From contig NZ_OY780957.1 of assembly GCF_963675985.1 (NCBI RefSeq), positions 1,449,501 to 1,513,500 on the forward strand: a stretch of 64,000 bases of DNA, read 5' to 3'. Origin of the DNA: an uncultured Roseibium sp. Lineage in GTDB: Bacteria > Pseudomonadota > Alphaproteobacteria > Rhizobiales > Stappiaceae. Positions 1-9,124 of this stretch are shown piece by piece (within the stretch, counting starts at the first letter, position 1; the number at the start of each line of letters is the position of its first letter). The notes below the pieces were generated by a model that was given only the letters and a program-made list of their open reading frames with translations, did no database searches and was not told the DNA's origin. The position numbers and the translations under genes are program-made.

Positions 1-382
1 TCATCCGTTGCCCGGTGCGGTGATGCGCGGCGGCGGACTGAAGCGGTTTCGCGTCGCATCCTGATGTCAGGGGATGTGTTCTGATCGGTCTTGCCGCGAA
101 TGGCGCGCTCGCTTTTGCACGCAAGTCATCGCCCCGGCTTGATAGAGGCGGCATCGGTGCCGACGGGTGTGAATCGGTCTCGCCCGGTATGGGTGAAGAC
201 CGCTGCAGGGCGTCAAGAGTGTAAGTGAAAAGACCAATATAAACAATCAATTAAAGCCTTAATCCATGAATGTAAGGCTTGTTGACAAAGCTGTGGTGTG
301 CATCTAGATTGCATGCAAAATTGAAGGCAAAAAAGGCATCGCGACGGATATCGTTGACGGCCTTTTCAGCAGGGGATGGCAA
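1..382. other. Intergenic region upstream of the FAD hydroxylase gene
   Basis: No convincing coding sequence is present here. The first ~240 bases hold only short unrelated frames. The last ~130 bases are AT-richer and carry the promoter and inverted repeats listed separately. Confidence 0.6.
254..318 (+). promoter_or_regulatory. Sigma70-type promoter with flanking inverted repeats
   Basis: A consensus -35 TTGACA (282-287) is followed after 17 bases by a -10 TAGATT (305-310), about 70 bases before the hydroxylase start. Directly upstream is a perfect inverted repeat, AAGCCTTA (254-261) and TAAGGCTT (273-280) with an 11-base spacer, placed where an activator or repressor could contact polymerase. 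A palindrome TTGCATGCAA (309-318) overlaps the -10 and the likely start site, the usual place for a repressor. The regulator is not identified; the LuxR-type gene at 2530-3633 is one candidate. Confidence 0.6.
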
Positions 383-2305
383 ATGCAGTATTTTCTGAAC
401 GGCTTTAAACCGGGTGATCCGAGGATCAAGACCGCCGCCCCGAAGGGCGCCTCCGCCGATGCAGGGAACGGTATCGAAGAAGTCGATGTGCTGATCGTCG
501 GCTGCGGACCGGCGGGGCTGACCCTGGCGGCTCAGCTCGCGGAATTTCCGGAGATCCGCACCAAGATCGTTGAGCGGGAGCCGGGACCGATCGACAAAGG
601 TCGTGCCGATGGCGTCAACGTGCGGTCGATGGAGATGTTTCAGGCTTTCGGTTTTGCCGGAAGGGTCAAGGAGGAAGCCTATTGGGCCAATGAAACCGCA
701 TTTTGGATTCCCGATCCCGATTGTCCGGGCACCATCAAGCGCAATGGCAGCGTTGAGGATGTGGAGGACGATCTGTCGGAAATGCCGCACACGCTGATCA
801 GCCAGGCGCGCATTCATGAGCTTTACCTCGACTGTATGCGAAATTCGCCTTCGCGCCTTGAGCCGGACTACTCGATGCAGTTGCGGGATCTGACGATTGA
901 TACCGCTGCGGTTGACCATCCCGTTACAGCCGTTCTGGAGAGGGTGGATCCGGACCGCGAAGGCCAGACCGTAACCGTGCGTGCGAATTACGTGGTTGGT
1001 TGCGATGGCGCGCGCAGTTCGGTTCGCGCCGCGATTGGCGGTGAACTGCGTGGCATTTCCGCCTATCAGGCCTTCGGCGTCATGGATGTGCTGGCCACGA
1101 CGGATTTTCCGGACATCCGGATGAAGTGCATCATCGAGTCCTCGAGCGAGGGCACCGTAACGGTATTGCCGCGCGAGGGCGGCTACATGTTCCGCTTGTA
1201 TGTCCAGTTGGGCAAACTTGAGCAGGATGAACGCATCGCTGATCGCAAGGTGACCCCCGAGCAGGTTGTCGCCAAGGCAAACCGGATTTTGCACCCTTAT
1301 TCGGTCGATGTGAAAGAGATCGTCTGGTGGTCGACATACGAGGTCGGTCATCGCATGACGGACAAGTTCGACGACGTGCCGCAGAATGAGACGTCCACGC
1401 GCAACCCCCGGGTTTTTGTTGCCGGCGACGCCTGTCACACCCACAGCCCGAGAGGCGGGCAGGGCATGAACGTTTCGATGGGGGATACGTTCAATCTGGG
1501 TTGGAAGTTGATCCAGGTGCTCAAGGGGCGTTCCGAACCCGCTCTGCTTCACACCTATTCAGCGGAACGCTGGAATGAGGCCAAGCGCCTTGTGGACACC
1601 AACCGGGATTGGACTCGCGCGACGAGTGTGCCTCAGGATGCGTCCGAACCCAAAAAAACCGGAGTTCCCGTCGCTCAGGAACAGTTTCATTTGAACCGAA
1701 CCTTCACCGGTGGATTGGCTGTCTGCTACCCGCCTTCAGCTTTGATCGGTGACGCGAAACATCAGGAGCTCGCCACCGGGCAGACGATTGGCAAGCGGTT
1801 CCATTCGGCCCCGGTTATCCGCCTGGCGGACGCCAAGCCGATGCAACTCGGCCATGCAGCCGAGGCCGACGCCCGCTGGAGCATCTACGCCTTCGCCGGT
1901 AAGGGCGATGCCGGGCAGCCCGGTTCCAGCATCCATGGTTTGAGTGAATTCCTTGAAACCGGTCAGGATTCACCGGTCGTCAGGTATACGCGGCCGGAAG
2001 AGGATATCGATGCGGTTATCGATTTCCGGGCGGTGTTCCAGCAGAGTTTCCGCGAGCTTGCTCACGGCGACATGCCGTCACTTCTCAAGCCTTCGAAGGG
2101 TATTTACGGGCTCTGTGACTATGAAAAGGTGTTTTGTGCCGATCTGAAGAGCGGCAAGGACATATTTGAAATGCGCGGTATCGACCGGGACAAAGGGTGT
2201 ATGATTGTGGTTCGGCCCGATCAGTATGTTGCGCACGTTCTGCCACTCGAAGCACATGCGGAATTGAGCGCGTTTTTCGGCGGGTTCTTGCTACCGGCTT
2301 CTTGA
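383..2305 (+). CDS. FAD-dependent aromatic hydroxylase (phenol 2-monooxygenase / 3-hydroxybenzoate 4-monooxygenase type)
   Basis: Class A flavoprotein monooxygenase that would use NAD(P)H and O2 to add a hydroxyl ortho to a phenolic group. The 640 residues match the length of the phenol hydroxylase/MobA group. Residues 34-53 form the FAD-binding beta-alpha-beta with GCGPAG at 40-45. A DG motif lies at 208-209 (VVGCDGARSS), and the second FAD motif is around G348-D349 (VFVAGDACHTHSP). The last ~200 residues fit the thioredoxin-fold dimerisation domain of the phenol hydroxylase family. An AGGGG ribosome site lies 7 bases before the ATG. The gene is alone on its strand, preceded by a strong promoter and followed by a bidirectional terminator. 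The exact phenolic substrate cannot be read from the sequence. Confidence 0.85.
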   Translation: MQYFLNGFKPGDPRIKTAAPKGASADAGNGIEEVDVLIVGCGPAGLTLAAQLAEFPEIRTKIVEREPGPIDKGRADGVNVRSMEMFQAFGFAGRVKEEAYWANETAFWIPDPDCPGTIKRNGSVEDVEDDLSEMPHTLISQARIHELYLDCMRNSPSRLEPDYSMQLRDLTIDTAAVDHPVTAVLERVDPDREGQTVTVRANYVVGCDGARSSVRAAIGGELRGISAYQAFGVMDVLATTDFPDIRMKCIIESSSEGTVTVLPREGGYMFRLYVQLGKLEQDERIADRKVTPEQVVAKANRILHPYSVDVKEIVWWSTYEVGHRMTDKFDDVPQNETSTRNPRVFVAGDACHTHSPRGGQGMNVSMGDTFNLGWKLIQVLKGRSEPALLHTYSAERWNEAKRLVDTNRDWTRATSVPQDASEPKKTGVPVAQEQFHLNRTFTGGLAVCYPPSALIGDAKHQELATGQTIGKRFHSAPVIRLADAKPMQLGHAAEADARWSIYAFAGKGDAGQPGSSIHGLSEFLETGQDSPVVRYTRPEEDIDAVIDFRAVFQQSFRELAHGDMPSLLKPSKGIYGLCDYEKVFCADLKSGKDIFEMRGIDRDKGCMIVVRPDQYVAHVLPLEAHAELSAFFGGFLLPAS

Positions 2306-2425
2306 GGTCAGGCTTAAGAAAGAGCGAGCGCTGAAGTCGTATCTCTGAAATGCTTGCCACAAGCAGGCAAGAGGACGACGCAGTGGGCCAATAAAGCAAC
2401 AATGTCTGCCCACGAAAACAAACCA

Positions 2426-2454
2426 AAATAACCCGGCCCCGTGCCGGGTTATTT
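2426..2454. terminator. Bidirectional intrinsic terminator
   Basis: A perfect 12-base stem, AAATAACCCGGC (2426-2437) with its complement (2443-2454), has a 5-base loop. The A-tract and T-tract ends serve both strands. It lies between the converging hydroxylase gene and the LuxR-type gene. Confidence 0.85.
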
Positions 2455-2529
2455 GCATTCAGGAGGCAAGCGCGAAGATGCGCATGTGGATGATGCTCGG
2501 CGTAAATACGCGAGGCAGGTTTTTCAGCT

Positions 2530-3633
2530 TTATTTGTCCATCAACACACGGATCAGTTCTGCCTGACGCTTGACGCCGGTTTTTTCGAAGATCCGCATCA
2601 GATGGGTTCTGGCGGTATTGATGGAAATGCCACACCGCGCAGCCGCTGCTGCGCGGCCGTCACCCTTGAGCATCTCAATGGCAAGGGCGGCTTCCGCCGG
2701 AGTGAAGTCGAACCGGACCCTCAGGTCCTCCACATTCGCGACCTTGCCCCGGTCCGGGTCCCGGATCAGAAGCATGGCGGCGGCCGGAGTTCCGTGCGGA
2801 TTGCTGGTATTTGATCGATACGGCAGGACGTCGATCACAAGCTCCGCCTGTCCTTGCCCCCGCTGGACCTGAATGGGCTTGCCGCAAGGCTTATGCGGCT
2901 CGATCCGGGCGCAGGACTGAACGGCGGATTTGAGACGGATGTCTATTCTTGCGTTCCGCACTTGAAAGACGCCGTTCTTCACGGCGATCCCGGATTCCGT
3001 CGCGAGCAGTTCCTCAGCTTCCTTGTCCAGATACAGGCACCGTCGTTTGGCATCGACCAGAATGAGCCCCGCGTGGTCGGAATGGAGACTGCAATCGATC
3101 AGCGAGCGCTGGAGGTCCAGGCGATGGAGTTTGCGTGCGATGGAGACGGCCCGCTCGATATGCGGAACCATCAATCCGGCCTTCCGCAAAGTCTGTGCCT
3201 CAAATTCATCCTTCCTGGGGGAGGTCTGCAGGACAAATGTGCTGAATGCGTTCCGCTCCCGAAAAAGCGGCACGGTTACGCCGTGGTTTCCGTAGCCTGT
3301 AAAACGACGAAATTCATTATAGAACGCGCTGGAAAAATAGGCGTCGCGATCGATGTCGGCGACCGAGATAAATCGGCCGGGAGGCGTTTTGGCCGCGAGC
3401 ACGGAAAGGGGATCGTGCCGCCACCAGTGCCGGTTATAGGCAACAAGGGAGTCCGGGTTGGCGCCGGGCGTGATGACCGAAGAATAAGTGATATCGGGAT
3501 CGACGGTCACGAGGGCGGCATTGGCCCCGCCGCAAAATGCGGCGATCTTCGTCAGAAGTTCAGGCCACAGATCGGCTTCCAGGGCCGCGTCGTAGATTTC
3601 TCCGACTATGTCCAAGGCAGTGTCGTGTTTCAT
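2530..3633 (-). CDS. LuxR-family HTH transcriptional regulator
   Basis: A 367-residue regulator. The C-terminal ~62 residues are a LuxR/GerE-type helix-turn-helix (FTPAEAALAIEML then GISINTARTHLMRIFEKTG). The first ~300 residues have no recognisable receiver or standard acyl-homoserine-lactone motif, but contain a GAF/PAS-like pattern in the style of solo LuxR proteins. It therefore probably senses a small molecule directly, as an inference. It converges on the hydroxylase gene through a shared terminator and is followed upstream by the hydrolase-fused LuxR gene on the same strand. A perfect inverted repeat of TACCCC lies 61-76 bases before its start. The start is the ATG preceded by CGGAAG. 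Confidence 0.8.
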   Translation of the reverse strand: MKHDTALDIVGEIYDAALEADLWPELLTKIAAFCGGANAALVTVDPDITYSSVITPGANPDSLVAYNRHWWRHDPLSVLAAKTPPGRFISVADIDRDAYFSSAFYNEFRRFTGYGNHGVTVPLFRERNAFSTFVLQTSPRKDEFEAQTLRKAGLMVPHIERAVSIARKLHRLDLQRSLIDCSLHSDHAGLILVDAKRRCLYLDKEAEELLATESGIAVKNGVFQVRNARIDIRLKSAVQSCARIEPHKPCGKPIQVQRGQGQAELVIDVLPYRSNTSNPHGTPAAAMLLIRDPDRGKVANVEDLRVRFDFTPAEAALAIEMLKGDGRAAAAARCGISINTARTHLMRIFEKTGVKRQAELIRVLMDK

Positions 3634-3693
3634 CTTCCGGCATCATCCAGACCTCGACACCTTTCATATTAGGCAGGTGCGAAATATGGTGCC

Positions 3694-3709
3694 TACCCCA
3701 CATGGGGTA
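3694..3709. promoter_or_regulatory. Inverted repeat TACCCC-N4-GGGGTA, candidate operator
   Basis: TACCCCACATGGGGTA has exact 6-base arms and sits 61-76 bases upstream of the LuxR-type start at 3633. The same hexamer recurs as a palindrome next to the other LuxR-type gene at 58519. Autoregulation is inferred. Confidence 0.4.
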
Positions 3710-3777
3710 TTTCTTGCAGATTGCTGAAAATTGAGGCGCTGCCTGCCGGATCGAGGAGAAGTGGCTTCGCCGGTTTC

Positions 3778-5556
3778 TCATTCTCCCAGTTCGGCCAGCA
3801 GGAAAATGATCCGGTCCGGGGCCTGGTAGAGGGCCAGTTGGCCGGCCCCGTCAATCGGGACCAGGTCGATGTCCGGCCTCAAGTCGGCTATCTCGATAAC
3901 CAGGTCAAGCGGCGTCACCGGGTCTTGAACGCCATGAATGAACGTCATCCTGCGTGGCGCAAGCCTTGTCAGCCAGTCGGACCAGTCGGATGCCGCCAGC
4001 GCTGCGTCGATTTCATAAGCCGCGGTTCCCTGTTCGAAGGCCCGGCGGAAATCGTTCAGAAATAGGTCCCTGTTGGCAGGGGTCGAAATCAGTTCCGTAT
4101 CCTCAGCCGCCCCGGCAAACAGGTTGCTGAACAGAACCTCGATCCGGTTCTCTACCAACAGGCCGAAAGTGCCTCGGACAAGCAGCGACAGCGCTTTGGG
4201 AAAATAACGTGCGGTATAGGCAAAAAGACGTGGCCACGCCGGCAGATGGTCTATGTGCTTGCGGGTCAGGAAAGGCGGAAAACCAGAGATCGCCGCGGCG
4301 TTTTGAAACCGGTCCGGCATCAGGGCGGCTGCTGCGGCTGCATAGATGGCCGAAGACATGTGGCCGACGACGATCGTTTTTCCGATACCCAGCACATCGA
4401 GCAGGTACGCAAGGTCGGATGCAAAGGCCTGTTCCGGTGAGGCTGGTGTTTCGGTAAATGCGGTCGATTTGGCAAAGCCGGCCCGCCAGGGGCAGATCAG
4501 CCTGATCTCATGTCGGTGCAAGGCTTTCAGAACGACCGGCGGCATGACCGTTCCGGAAAACATGTTGTGCAGGAAGATCACGGGACGCCCGGCCGGCGGA
4601 CCGAATATTTCCACCTGCATTTGCCGATTGTCCGGCAATGTCAGGGTAAGGCTTCCGGGCGGGGTGCCGTCTTCAGGCTTCCCGCGGACAGGGGCCGCCA
4701 GTTCGGGCGTGACCAGGGTGATCGCTGCGAAGAGGCGCACGAGGTCGAGCTGCGAACTGACGCCGGTCTTTGTCAGCAGCGACTTGGCCTGGGTCCGGAC
4801 GGTCTCGATGGACCTTTGACGTTTCGTCGCCAGTTCTGTCAGGCTCCGGCCGCTCACCAGCGTTTTCAGGATTTCCTGTTCCGATTTCGACAGGTTGAAG
4901 GCATCCGTTATCGCTTCGCCGGCGGCCTGGGACCAGTCGAAGTCGATCCGGCTGAGCCGCGCAGCCGTGCCGTTTTCGCTGGTCGTCGCCGAAGACAGGG
5001 CCCACAGGCTGCGCTGATTGTCAGCTTGGTAGAAGGGAACAATGCAGAAGACGCTTTCCGGTTGAGGCCCGAAGATCTGCTTCAAACCGTCCTTGAGGAG
5101 GTGTTCGCTCTCTGCATCCATCGGTGCTGAAAAAATACTTTGCTGTGCGACGAACAGCGGGTGCTGTGCATCTTCGGCGTGGATCGAAAGGATCGTCCCG
5201 TCGCGGTCAAGCAGAATGAAATGGCCTTCGCCGCGCAGGCTGGGAGCGCGGAAGTCATTCTGGCGCCACAGGCGTGCAAATGCGTTCGCCGCCTGCTCGA
5301 AATGAAGTTCCGCTTCAGTAAGATCGAGAACCTGTTTCTTTTCCCCGTCTTGGCCATCTGGACGCGCTGGCCGGGTCTGGGCCGTGTCGTAGATCGCCGA
5401 GAGTTCGTTGATGAAACGCTCGATCTTGGCCGGATCGGACACGGATTGATGGGCGAGATCGACAATCTGGCGTTTCTTTTCGAACTGCAAGAGACGCACT
5501 CCCGCGCGGATAAAAAGGTGCCGACGCAACGATTTCTGCCGTCGGAGGTCCGGCAT
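3778..5556 (-). CDS. LuxR-type HTH fused to a degenerate alpha/beta-hydrolase domain
   Basis: A 592-residue protein. Residues 1-220 form an uncharacterised N-terminal sensor-like region. Residues 221-282 are a LuxR-type helix-turn-helix (LSKSEQEILKTLVSG then RSIETVRTQAKSLLTKTG). Residues 300-592 form an alpha/beta-hydrolase fold. In the hydrolase part the oxyanion strand is visible (VIFLHNMFSG, 326-335) and the acid is kept (D545 in HGVQDPVTP). The nucleophile elbow, however, reads VVGHMSSA with Met400 where Ser belongs, and the usual catalytic His is Gln573 (DGAGQLALYQAP). The hydrolase fold is therefore probably a ligand-binding sensor and not an enzyme, by analogy with plant receptors of this fold. 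The start is uncertain because no good ribosome site precedes the ATG at 5556; a GTG about 39 codons in is an alternative. Confidence 0.75.
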   Translation of the reverse strand: MPDLRRQKSLRRHLFIRAGVRLLQFEKKRQIVDLAHQSVSDPAKIERFINELSAIYDTAQTRPARPDGQDGEKKQVLDLTEAELHFEQAANAFARLWRQNDFRAPSLRGEGHFILLDRDGTILSIHAEDAQHPLFVAQQSIFSAPMDAESEHLLKDGLKQIFGPQPESVFCIVPFYQADNQRSLWALSSATTSENGTAARLSRIDFDWSQAAGEAITDAFNLSKSEQEILKTLVSGRSLTELATKRQRSIETVRTQAKSLLTKTGVSSQLDLVRLFAAITLVTPELAAPVRGKPEDGTPPGSLTLTLPDNRQMQVEIFGPPAGRPVIFLHNMFSGTVMPPVVLKALHRHEIRLICPWRAGFAKSTAFTETPASPEQAFASDLAYLLDVLGIGKTIVVGHMSSAIYAAAAAALMPDRFQNAAAISGFPPFLTRKHIDHLPAWPRLFAYTARYFPKALSLLVRGTFGLLVENRIEVLFSNLFAGAAEDTELISTPANRDLFLNDFRRAFEQGTAAYEIDAALAASDWSDWLTRLAPRRMTFIHGVQDPVTPLDLVIEIADLRPDIDLVPIDGAGQLALYQAPDRIIFLLAELGE

Positions 5557-5733
5557 TTAAAAGGCGTAAGCCTGCTTATTCTTAGGCAAGACCGGACCCG
5601 CACACAAATGTCCTATGCGCGACCGTCTAGCGAATGACTGAAAAATACGGACCCTTGTGTGGACCGTGGCCGTAATGAGCACAGGTGGAGCGACGGTTTG
5701 GCAGATGAATTCGGTCGTTGCCGCCGCGGAGGA

Positions 5734-6921
5734 CTAAACCGTTGCTTCCATCCTTTTTGCCGAGGCCCAGGATTTACCGATGTACAGGAACAGAGCCGCG
5801 ATCAGCAGTCCGGCAATCAGGATGGTGAGCCCGAGAACGGGCCGGTAGGCGATCCACGCGATGCTCATCACCAGCGGCGCGAGAACAAAGGTCAATGCCA
5901 GGGAGGCGAGCCCGGTGGCGAAGCGGAACACATCGCCGATAAACGGAATGACATCGCCGAGGACATCGATAATCGAGAACATCATACGGAATCCCAAAAG
6001 AATGGCGAGCGTGCCGGCCGCGCGAATAATCCAAGTCATGGTGGTATTCGCCGACTTGGCACTCTCGAACATGTCCGCGGCTGTCTTTTCACCGGCAGCC
6101 GTCAGGAAAATCGTATTTCCGTTGGAAGCCCTGTAATCCTTGAGCCGGTCGCCTTGCTGCATGCCGACGACACTGGCTTCGCCGGCGACAGAGGCGGTCA
6201 GGGTTGTCTTCAAATCGCCGATCGCAGGGGCCGCCGGATTGGCGCCCACATAGAGGGCGCCAGCCGAGGTTTGGACATTGAAACTGTCGCCGAGAAACTG
6301 TTTCAGTTCGGCAACAACGGTGTCGTTAGGCGGCAAATGCTCCGCTGTTCCCAGTCCCGCCAGAGTGCGCCCCGCGAACTGGAACCCGCCGATGGCTGCG
6401 CTTTCGGACGTCGCACTGTTTTGAGCGATCGCGAAGTCGGGATTTGCGTGTCCTTCCGGTTTCTTGAAGTTGGAGCTGTCGATGGGTCCGGACGACCATT
6501 CCCTAGTATAGCTGTAGGTGGTCACCTTTTCCGTGCCGCCGCCGATCTTGTTTTTCGTTTCGCGCTGGCTCTCTTCTTTCCATTGGTACATTTCGACATG
6601 ACGCACGAGCCGGATCGTATTGTCCGGCAGGGCCAGGCCGCTGAACAAAGGGTCGGCCGGCGGCGCGCCGACCTTGACCGGCCCGCTGATGTGAACGAGC
6701 CGGCCATCGTTGGCCGGGTCGGGCCGCGACGGGTCGACGGACACGACGGCTCCCGCACCCTCGTTGAGCGCGCGTTCGGTTTTCACCGCACGGCCCTCGT
6801 TCCAGAACAGGGCGCCGCAGGCGACGATGACGAGGAGGAAACCGGTCACGATGCCGCCGACCGCACCGGTGATGCGGCTGAACCAGGAAGTTGATGTCGT
6901 CTCCGTAAACCGGTCGGACAT
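5734..6921 (-). CDS. TMEM43-family integral membrane protein
   Basis: A 395-residue protein with the TMEM43 (LUMA) layout. One N-terminal membrane segment lies at about residues 22-40 (GGIVTGFLLVIVACGALF) and is followed by WNEGRAVKTERAL, a typical signature of the family. A large, probably periplasmic domain follows, and then three or four C-terminal membrane segments (about 300-390). The bacterial function is unknown. A good ribosome site, AAGGA, lies about 8 bases before the ATG. The gene is in tandem with the leucine-rich-repeat gene upstream, 29 bases away, so the two may be co-transcribed. It is homologous to a eukaryotic nuclear-envelope/ER protein, but the family is widespread in bacteria, so no recent transfer is implied. 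Confidence 0.8.
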   Translation of the reverse strand: MSDRFTETTSTSWFSRITGAVGGIVTGFLLVIVACGALFWNEGRAVKTERALNEGAGAVVSVDPSRPDPANDGRLVHISGPVKVGAPPADPLFSGLALPDNTIRLVRHVEMYQWKEESQRETKNKIGGGTEKVTTYSYTREWSSGPIDSSNFKKPEGHANPDFAIAQNSATSESAAIGGFQFAGRTLAGLGTAEHLPPNDTVVAELKQFLGDSFNVQTSAGALYVGANPAAPAIGDLKTTLTASVAGEASVVGMQQGDRLKDYRASNGNTIFLTAAGEKTAADMFESAKSANTTMTWIIRAAGTLAILLGFRMMFSIIDVLGDVIPFIGDVFRFATGLASLALTFVLAPLVMSIAWIAYRPVLGLTILIAGLLIAALFLYIGKSWASAKRMEATV

Positions 6922-6950
6922 GGGGCTGTTCCTTCATCGGGACGGGGTTG

Positions 6951-8246
6951 TTATTTATAGATGCTCAAACGGGCGCCATCGCCGCGGATCTTCTTTGCTT
7001 CCTCGATCCCTGCAGCGGTCACGCCGGTCTTGCGCACATTTATGGAGCTGACCGCCTCAAGCCCGGCCAGGTGCTTGAGCGCGCCATCGGTGACAGCGGT
7101 CTCGTCCAGATTGAGGCTTTTGAGATTTTTCCCCTGAAGCGCGGTGATCCCGGCATCCGAGACCGCCGTTTTCGACAGGGTCAGATAGGCAAGCGAGCCA
7201 TGGTCGGCGAAAGCCTTCACGCCCTCGTCGGTTATGTCTGTGTCGGCGAGCGTCAGGGTGGTCAGGCTGATGATCTTTGCAGCCTCTGCGGCGGTCGCAT
7301 CGCCCACGCCGTTCCACGACAGGTTCAGCTCTTCAAGCAGGGCAAGCGTGCCGACATCGGCGGCGCTTTCGTCGCTGACGCTTGCCCGCTGCAGGTGTAG
7401 TCGTTTCAGATGGCGGGCCGCCGATAGGGCTTTGAAAGAGGTGCCGGTGATGACCGTGTCGTTCAGGTAAAGCTCGCTCAGGCCCGGAATGGTCGCAATG
7501 TGTTCAATGCCCGCATCGGTGATGGTGTCGACATTGTTCAGGTTCACCCGGCTGAGGGCCGGATGGTTCCCGAAAGCTTTGAGCGCCTCGTCGTCAATGT
7601 AGAGATTGCTCGCTTCGAGGTCGCGCAGGCGCGGCAGGCCGGCGAGCACGGCAACACCTTTCGGCGTCACGCCCTTGGTCCGCGCGATATTGAGGCGTTC
7701 CAGCTGGCTCATGCCCGAAATCGCCTCCAGTCCGGCATCGCCGACCGACATGCTCGTCAGGGCGAGCTGCTCGATACGTTTTGACGTGGCAAGCGCCTTG
7801 AACCCGTCCGGCGTTATGCCTTTCACATTGGCCAGTCTCAAGGATTTCAGATTTGGCATCGCGGCGATCGCGCCAATGGCCTCGTCGGAGATTTGCAGAT
7901 TGGTCAGGGACAGGCCGGTCAGCGATGAAGAACCTGCAATCACCGCAAGTCCGGATGGCGTCATATCAAGCTGGTAGTTGATCGTCAGGTTTTGCAACTT
8001 GGGCAGCTCGGCAACGGTTTTCAGGTCGTCGTCTGAAAACCTGGCCGCGCTGCTCGTGATTGACAGAAACTTCAGTGTCGACAGGGAAGATTCGGTGGCG
8101 GGCTTGTTCAGAACCTTGATGTCCAGCGCCTGGAAGCGGTCCGCCAAGGCTCCCAGGTCGACGGCCGAAGCGGGCGTGGGCAACAGGGCGATCGCCGCAT
8201 AAAAAATCGCGGCACCGGTGCATGCTTTCAATCTGAAAATAGACAT
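6951..8246 (-). CDS. Exported leucine-rich-repeat protein
   Basis: A 431-residue protein with an N-terminal signal peptide (FRLKACTGAAIFYAAIALL then PTPASA, cleavage near residue 29). About 14 leucine-rich repeats of ~24 residues follow, with the recurring pattern L..L.L....I.D.G...IA..P.L. The repeats run almost to the C-terminus, and there is no enzymatic domain or membrane anchor, so a periplasmic or secreted binding role is likely. The start at 8246 was chosen because it begins the signal peptide and has AAGGAT about 10 bases upstream; a longer frame to 8291 adds 15 hydrophilic residues. The next gene on this strand is the TMEM43-like protein. Confidence 0.8.
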   Translation of the reverse strand: MSIFRLKACTGAAIFYAAIALLPTPASAVDLGALADRFQALDIKVLNKPATESSLSTLKFLSITSSAARFSDDDLKTVAELPKLQNLTINYQLDMTPSGLAVIAGSSSLTGLSLTNLQISDEAIGAIAAMPNLKSLRLANVKGITPDGFKALATSKRIEQLALTSMSVGDAGLEAISGMSQLERLNIARTKGVTPKGVAVLAGLPRLRDLEASNLYIDDEALKAFGNHPALSRVNLNNVDTITDAGIEHIATIPGLSELYLNDTVITGTSFKALSAARHLKRLHLQRASVSDESAADVGTLALLEELNLSWNGVGDATAAEAAKIISLTTLTLADTDITDEGVKAFADHGSLAYLTLSKTAVSDAGITALQGKNLKSLNLDETAVTDGALKHLAGLEAVSSINVRKTGVTAAGIEEAKKIRGDGARLSIYK

Positions 8247-8566
8247 CCAAAACCAATCCTTATCCTTCTGCCCGTCCGGAAGGCTAGGCAAAAGGGAGCG
8301 GCCGCGCGTGCGACGTTCGTGTGATGTGCGGCGTTGACGGATCCCCTATCGTTCGCGTGGTTGCGTGGGTTTCGACCGGTCGGGGTTTCAGAGGCCGGTA
8401 AAATTTCGAGACAGTGAAATGACATTCTTTACACGTTTTGACGGACGTATTTTCCGGCTGGAATTCCCGGCCAGGGCGGTCTCATTGTGGAGGGTTGTCG
8501 AACTCGGCTTTTTCAACGGCACGCCGGGTGAGAACCGCTACGGGTCCGATCCGCTGGCAGCAGCCA
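8247..8566. other. Divergent intergenic region
   Basis: About 320 bases between the leftward LRR gene and the rightward DUF3592 pair. Short frames exist on both strands but have no ribosome site or recognisable product. It presumably holds the two divergent promoters; no convincing -35/-10 pair or palindrome was found. Confidence 0.4.
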
Positions 8567-9121
8567 ATGGTTGAGGCGGAAACCACCGGGCCTGTCGGCA
8601 AGGCGCCGCCGGGCGCCGTCAAGATACTGCGCATCTTCGCGTTTTCTCTTTATGGCGTAGCCCTTCTTGCCGCGCTGGCGCTGGTTTATCTGGGAGCGAG
8701 CGAAATCATGCTGAAGGTTGCCGGTACAACGGGCCGGGCAACAGTCGTCGACCTGCGCGACGAGACGTATCGCGTGGTGCGCAGCTACTACGGCGCCGGC
8801 GGAACCGCACTCCGGACCGAAATGCGGACGCATTATTATGTGACCTTCCGGTTTGCGACCGACGGCCAGGACTATCGGCAGGAGCGCCTGGTTTCGGAAG
8901 GCTTCCACCGCGGCCTCGCCAAGGGACAAACGTTTCCGGTCCGCTATCTGGCGGCTTATCCCGAATTCAACCGGATCGACCCGGACCGGAGCTTCTGGGG
9001 GCTGCTCGTCTCCGGGCTACTCGTGGTCTTTTTCGGGTCTTGTGGCTGGCTGTTCCACCGGGTCAGCGGAAAACTGGCTGCCACCGAAAGGCTCCGGTCG
9101 GAGCAACCACAAGGAGCCTAG
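8567..9121 (+). CDS. DUF3592-type membrane protein
   Basis: A 184-residue protein with two membrane segments (FSLYGVALLAALALVYLGAS near residue 25-45 and LLVSGLLVVFFGSCGWLF near 148-165). They flank a soluble domain with the DUF3592 pattern: TGRATVVDLRDE, a YYVTFRF strand, and VRYLAAYPEFNRID. Function is unknown; the family is often found in small membrane-protein pairs. The ATG at 8567 is preferred over an upstream frame start at 8438, because the extra 43 residues are polar, repetitive and unlike the family. The gene is followed after 3 bases by a second DUF3592-like gene. Confidence 0.65.
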   Translation: MVEAETTGPVGKAPPGAVKILRIFAFSLYGVALLAALALVYLGASEIMLKVAGTTGRATVVDLRDETYRVVRSYYGAGGTALRTEMRTHYYVTFRFATDGQDYRQERLVSEGFHRGLAKGQTFPVRYLAAYPEFNRIDPDRSFWGLLVSGLLVVFFGSCGWLFHRVSGKLAATERLRSEQPQGA

Positions 9122-9124
9122 GAG

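Noticed and set aside
1..382. A coding tail entering from the left edge on the minus strand
   Set aside because: The frame ending at base 1 is closed by another stop within 70 bases, so there is no gene fragment.
4350..4385. GHMSSA read as an active-site GxSxG of the hydrolase domain
   Set aside because: By strand-loop register the nucleophile position is Met400, and the partner His is also lost (Gln573), so an active serine hydrolase is unlikely.
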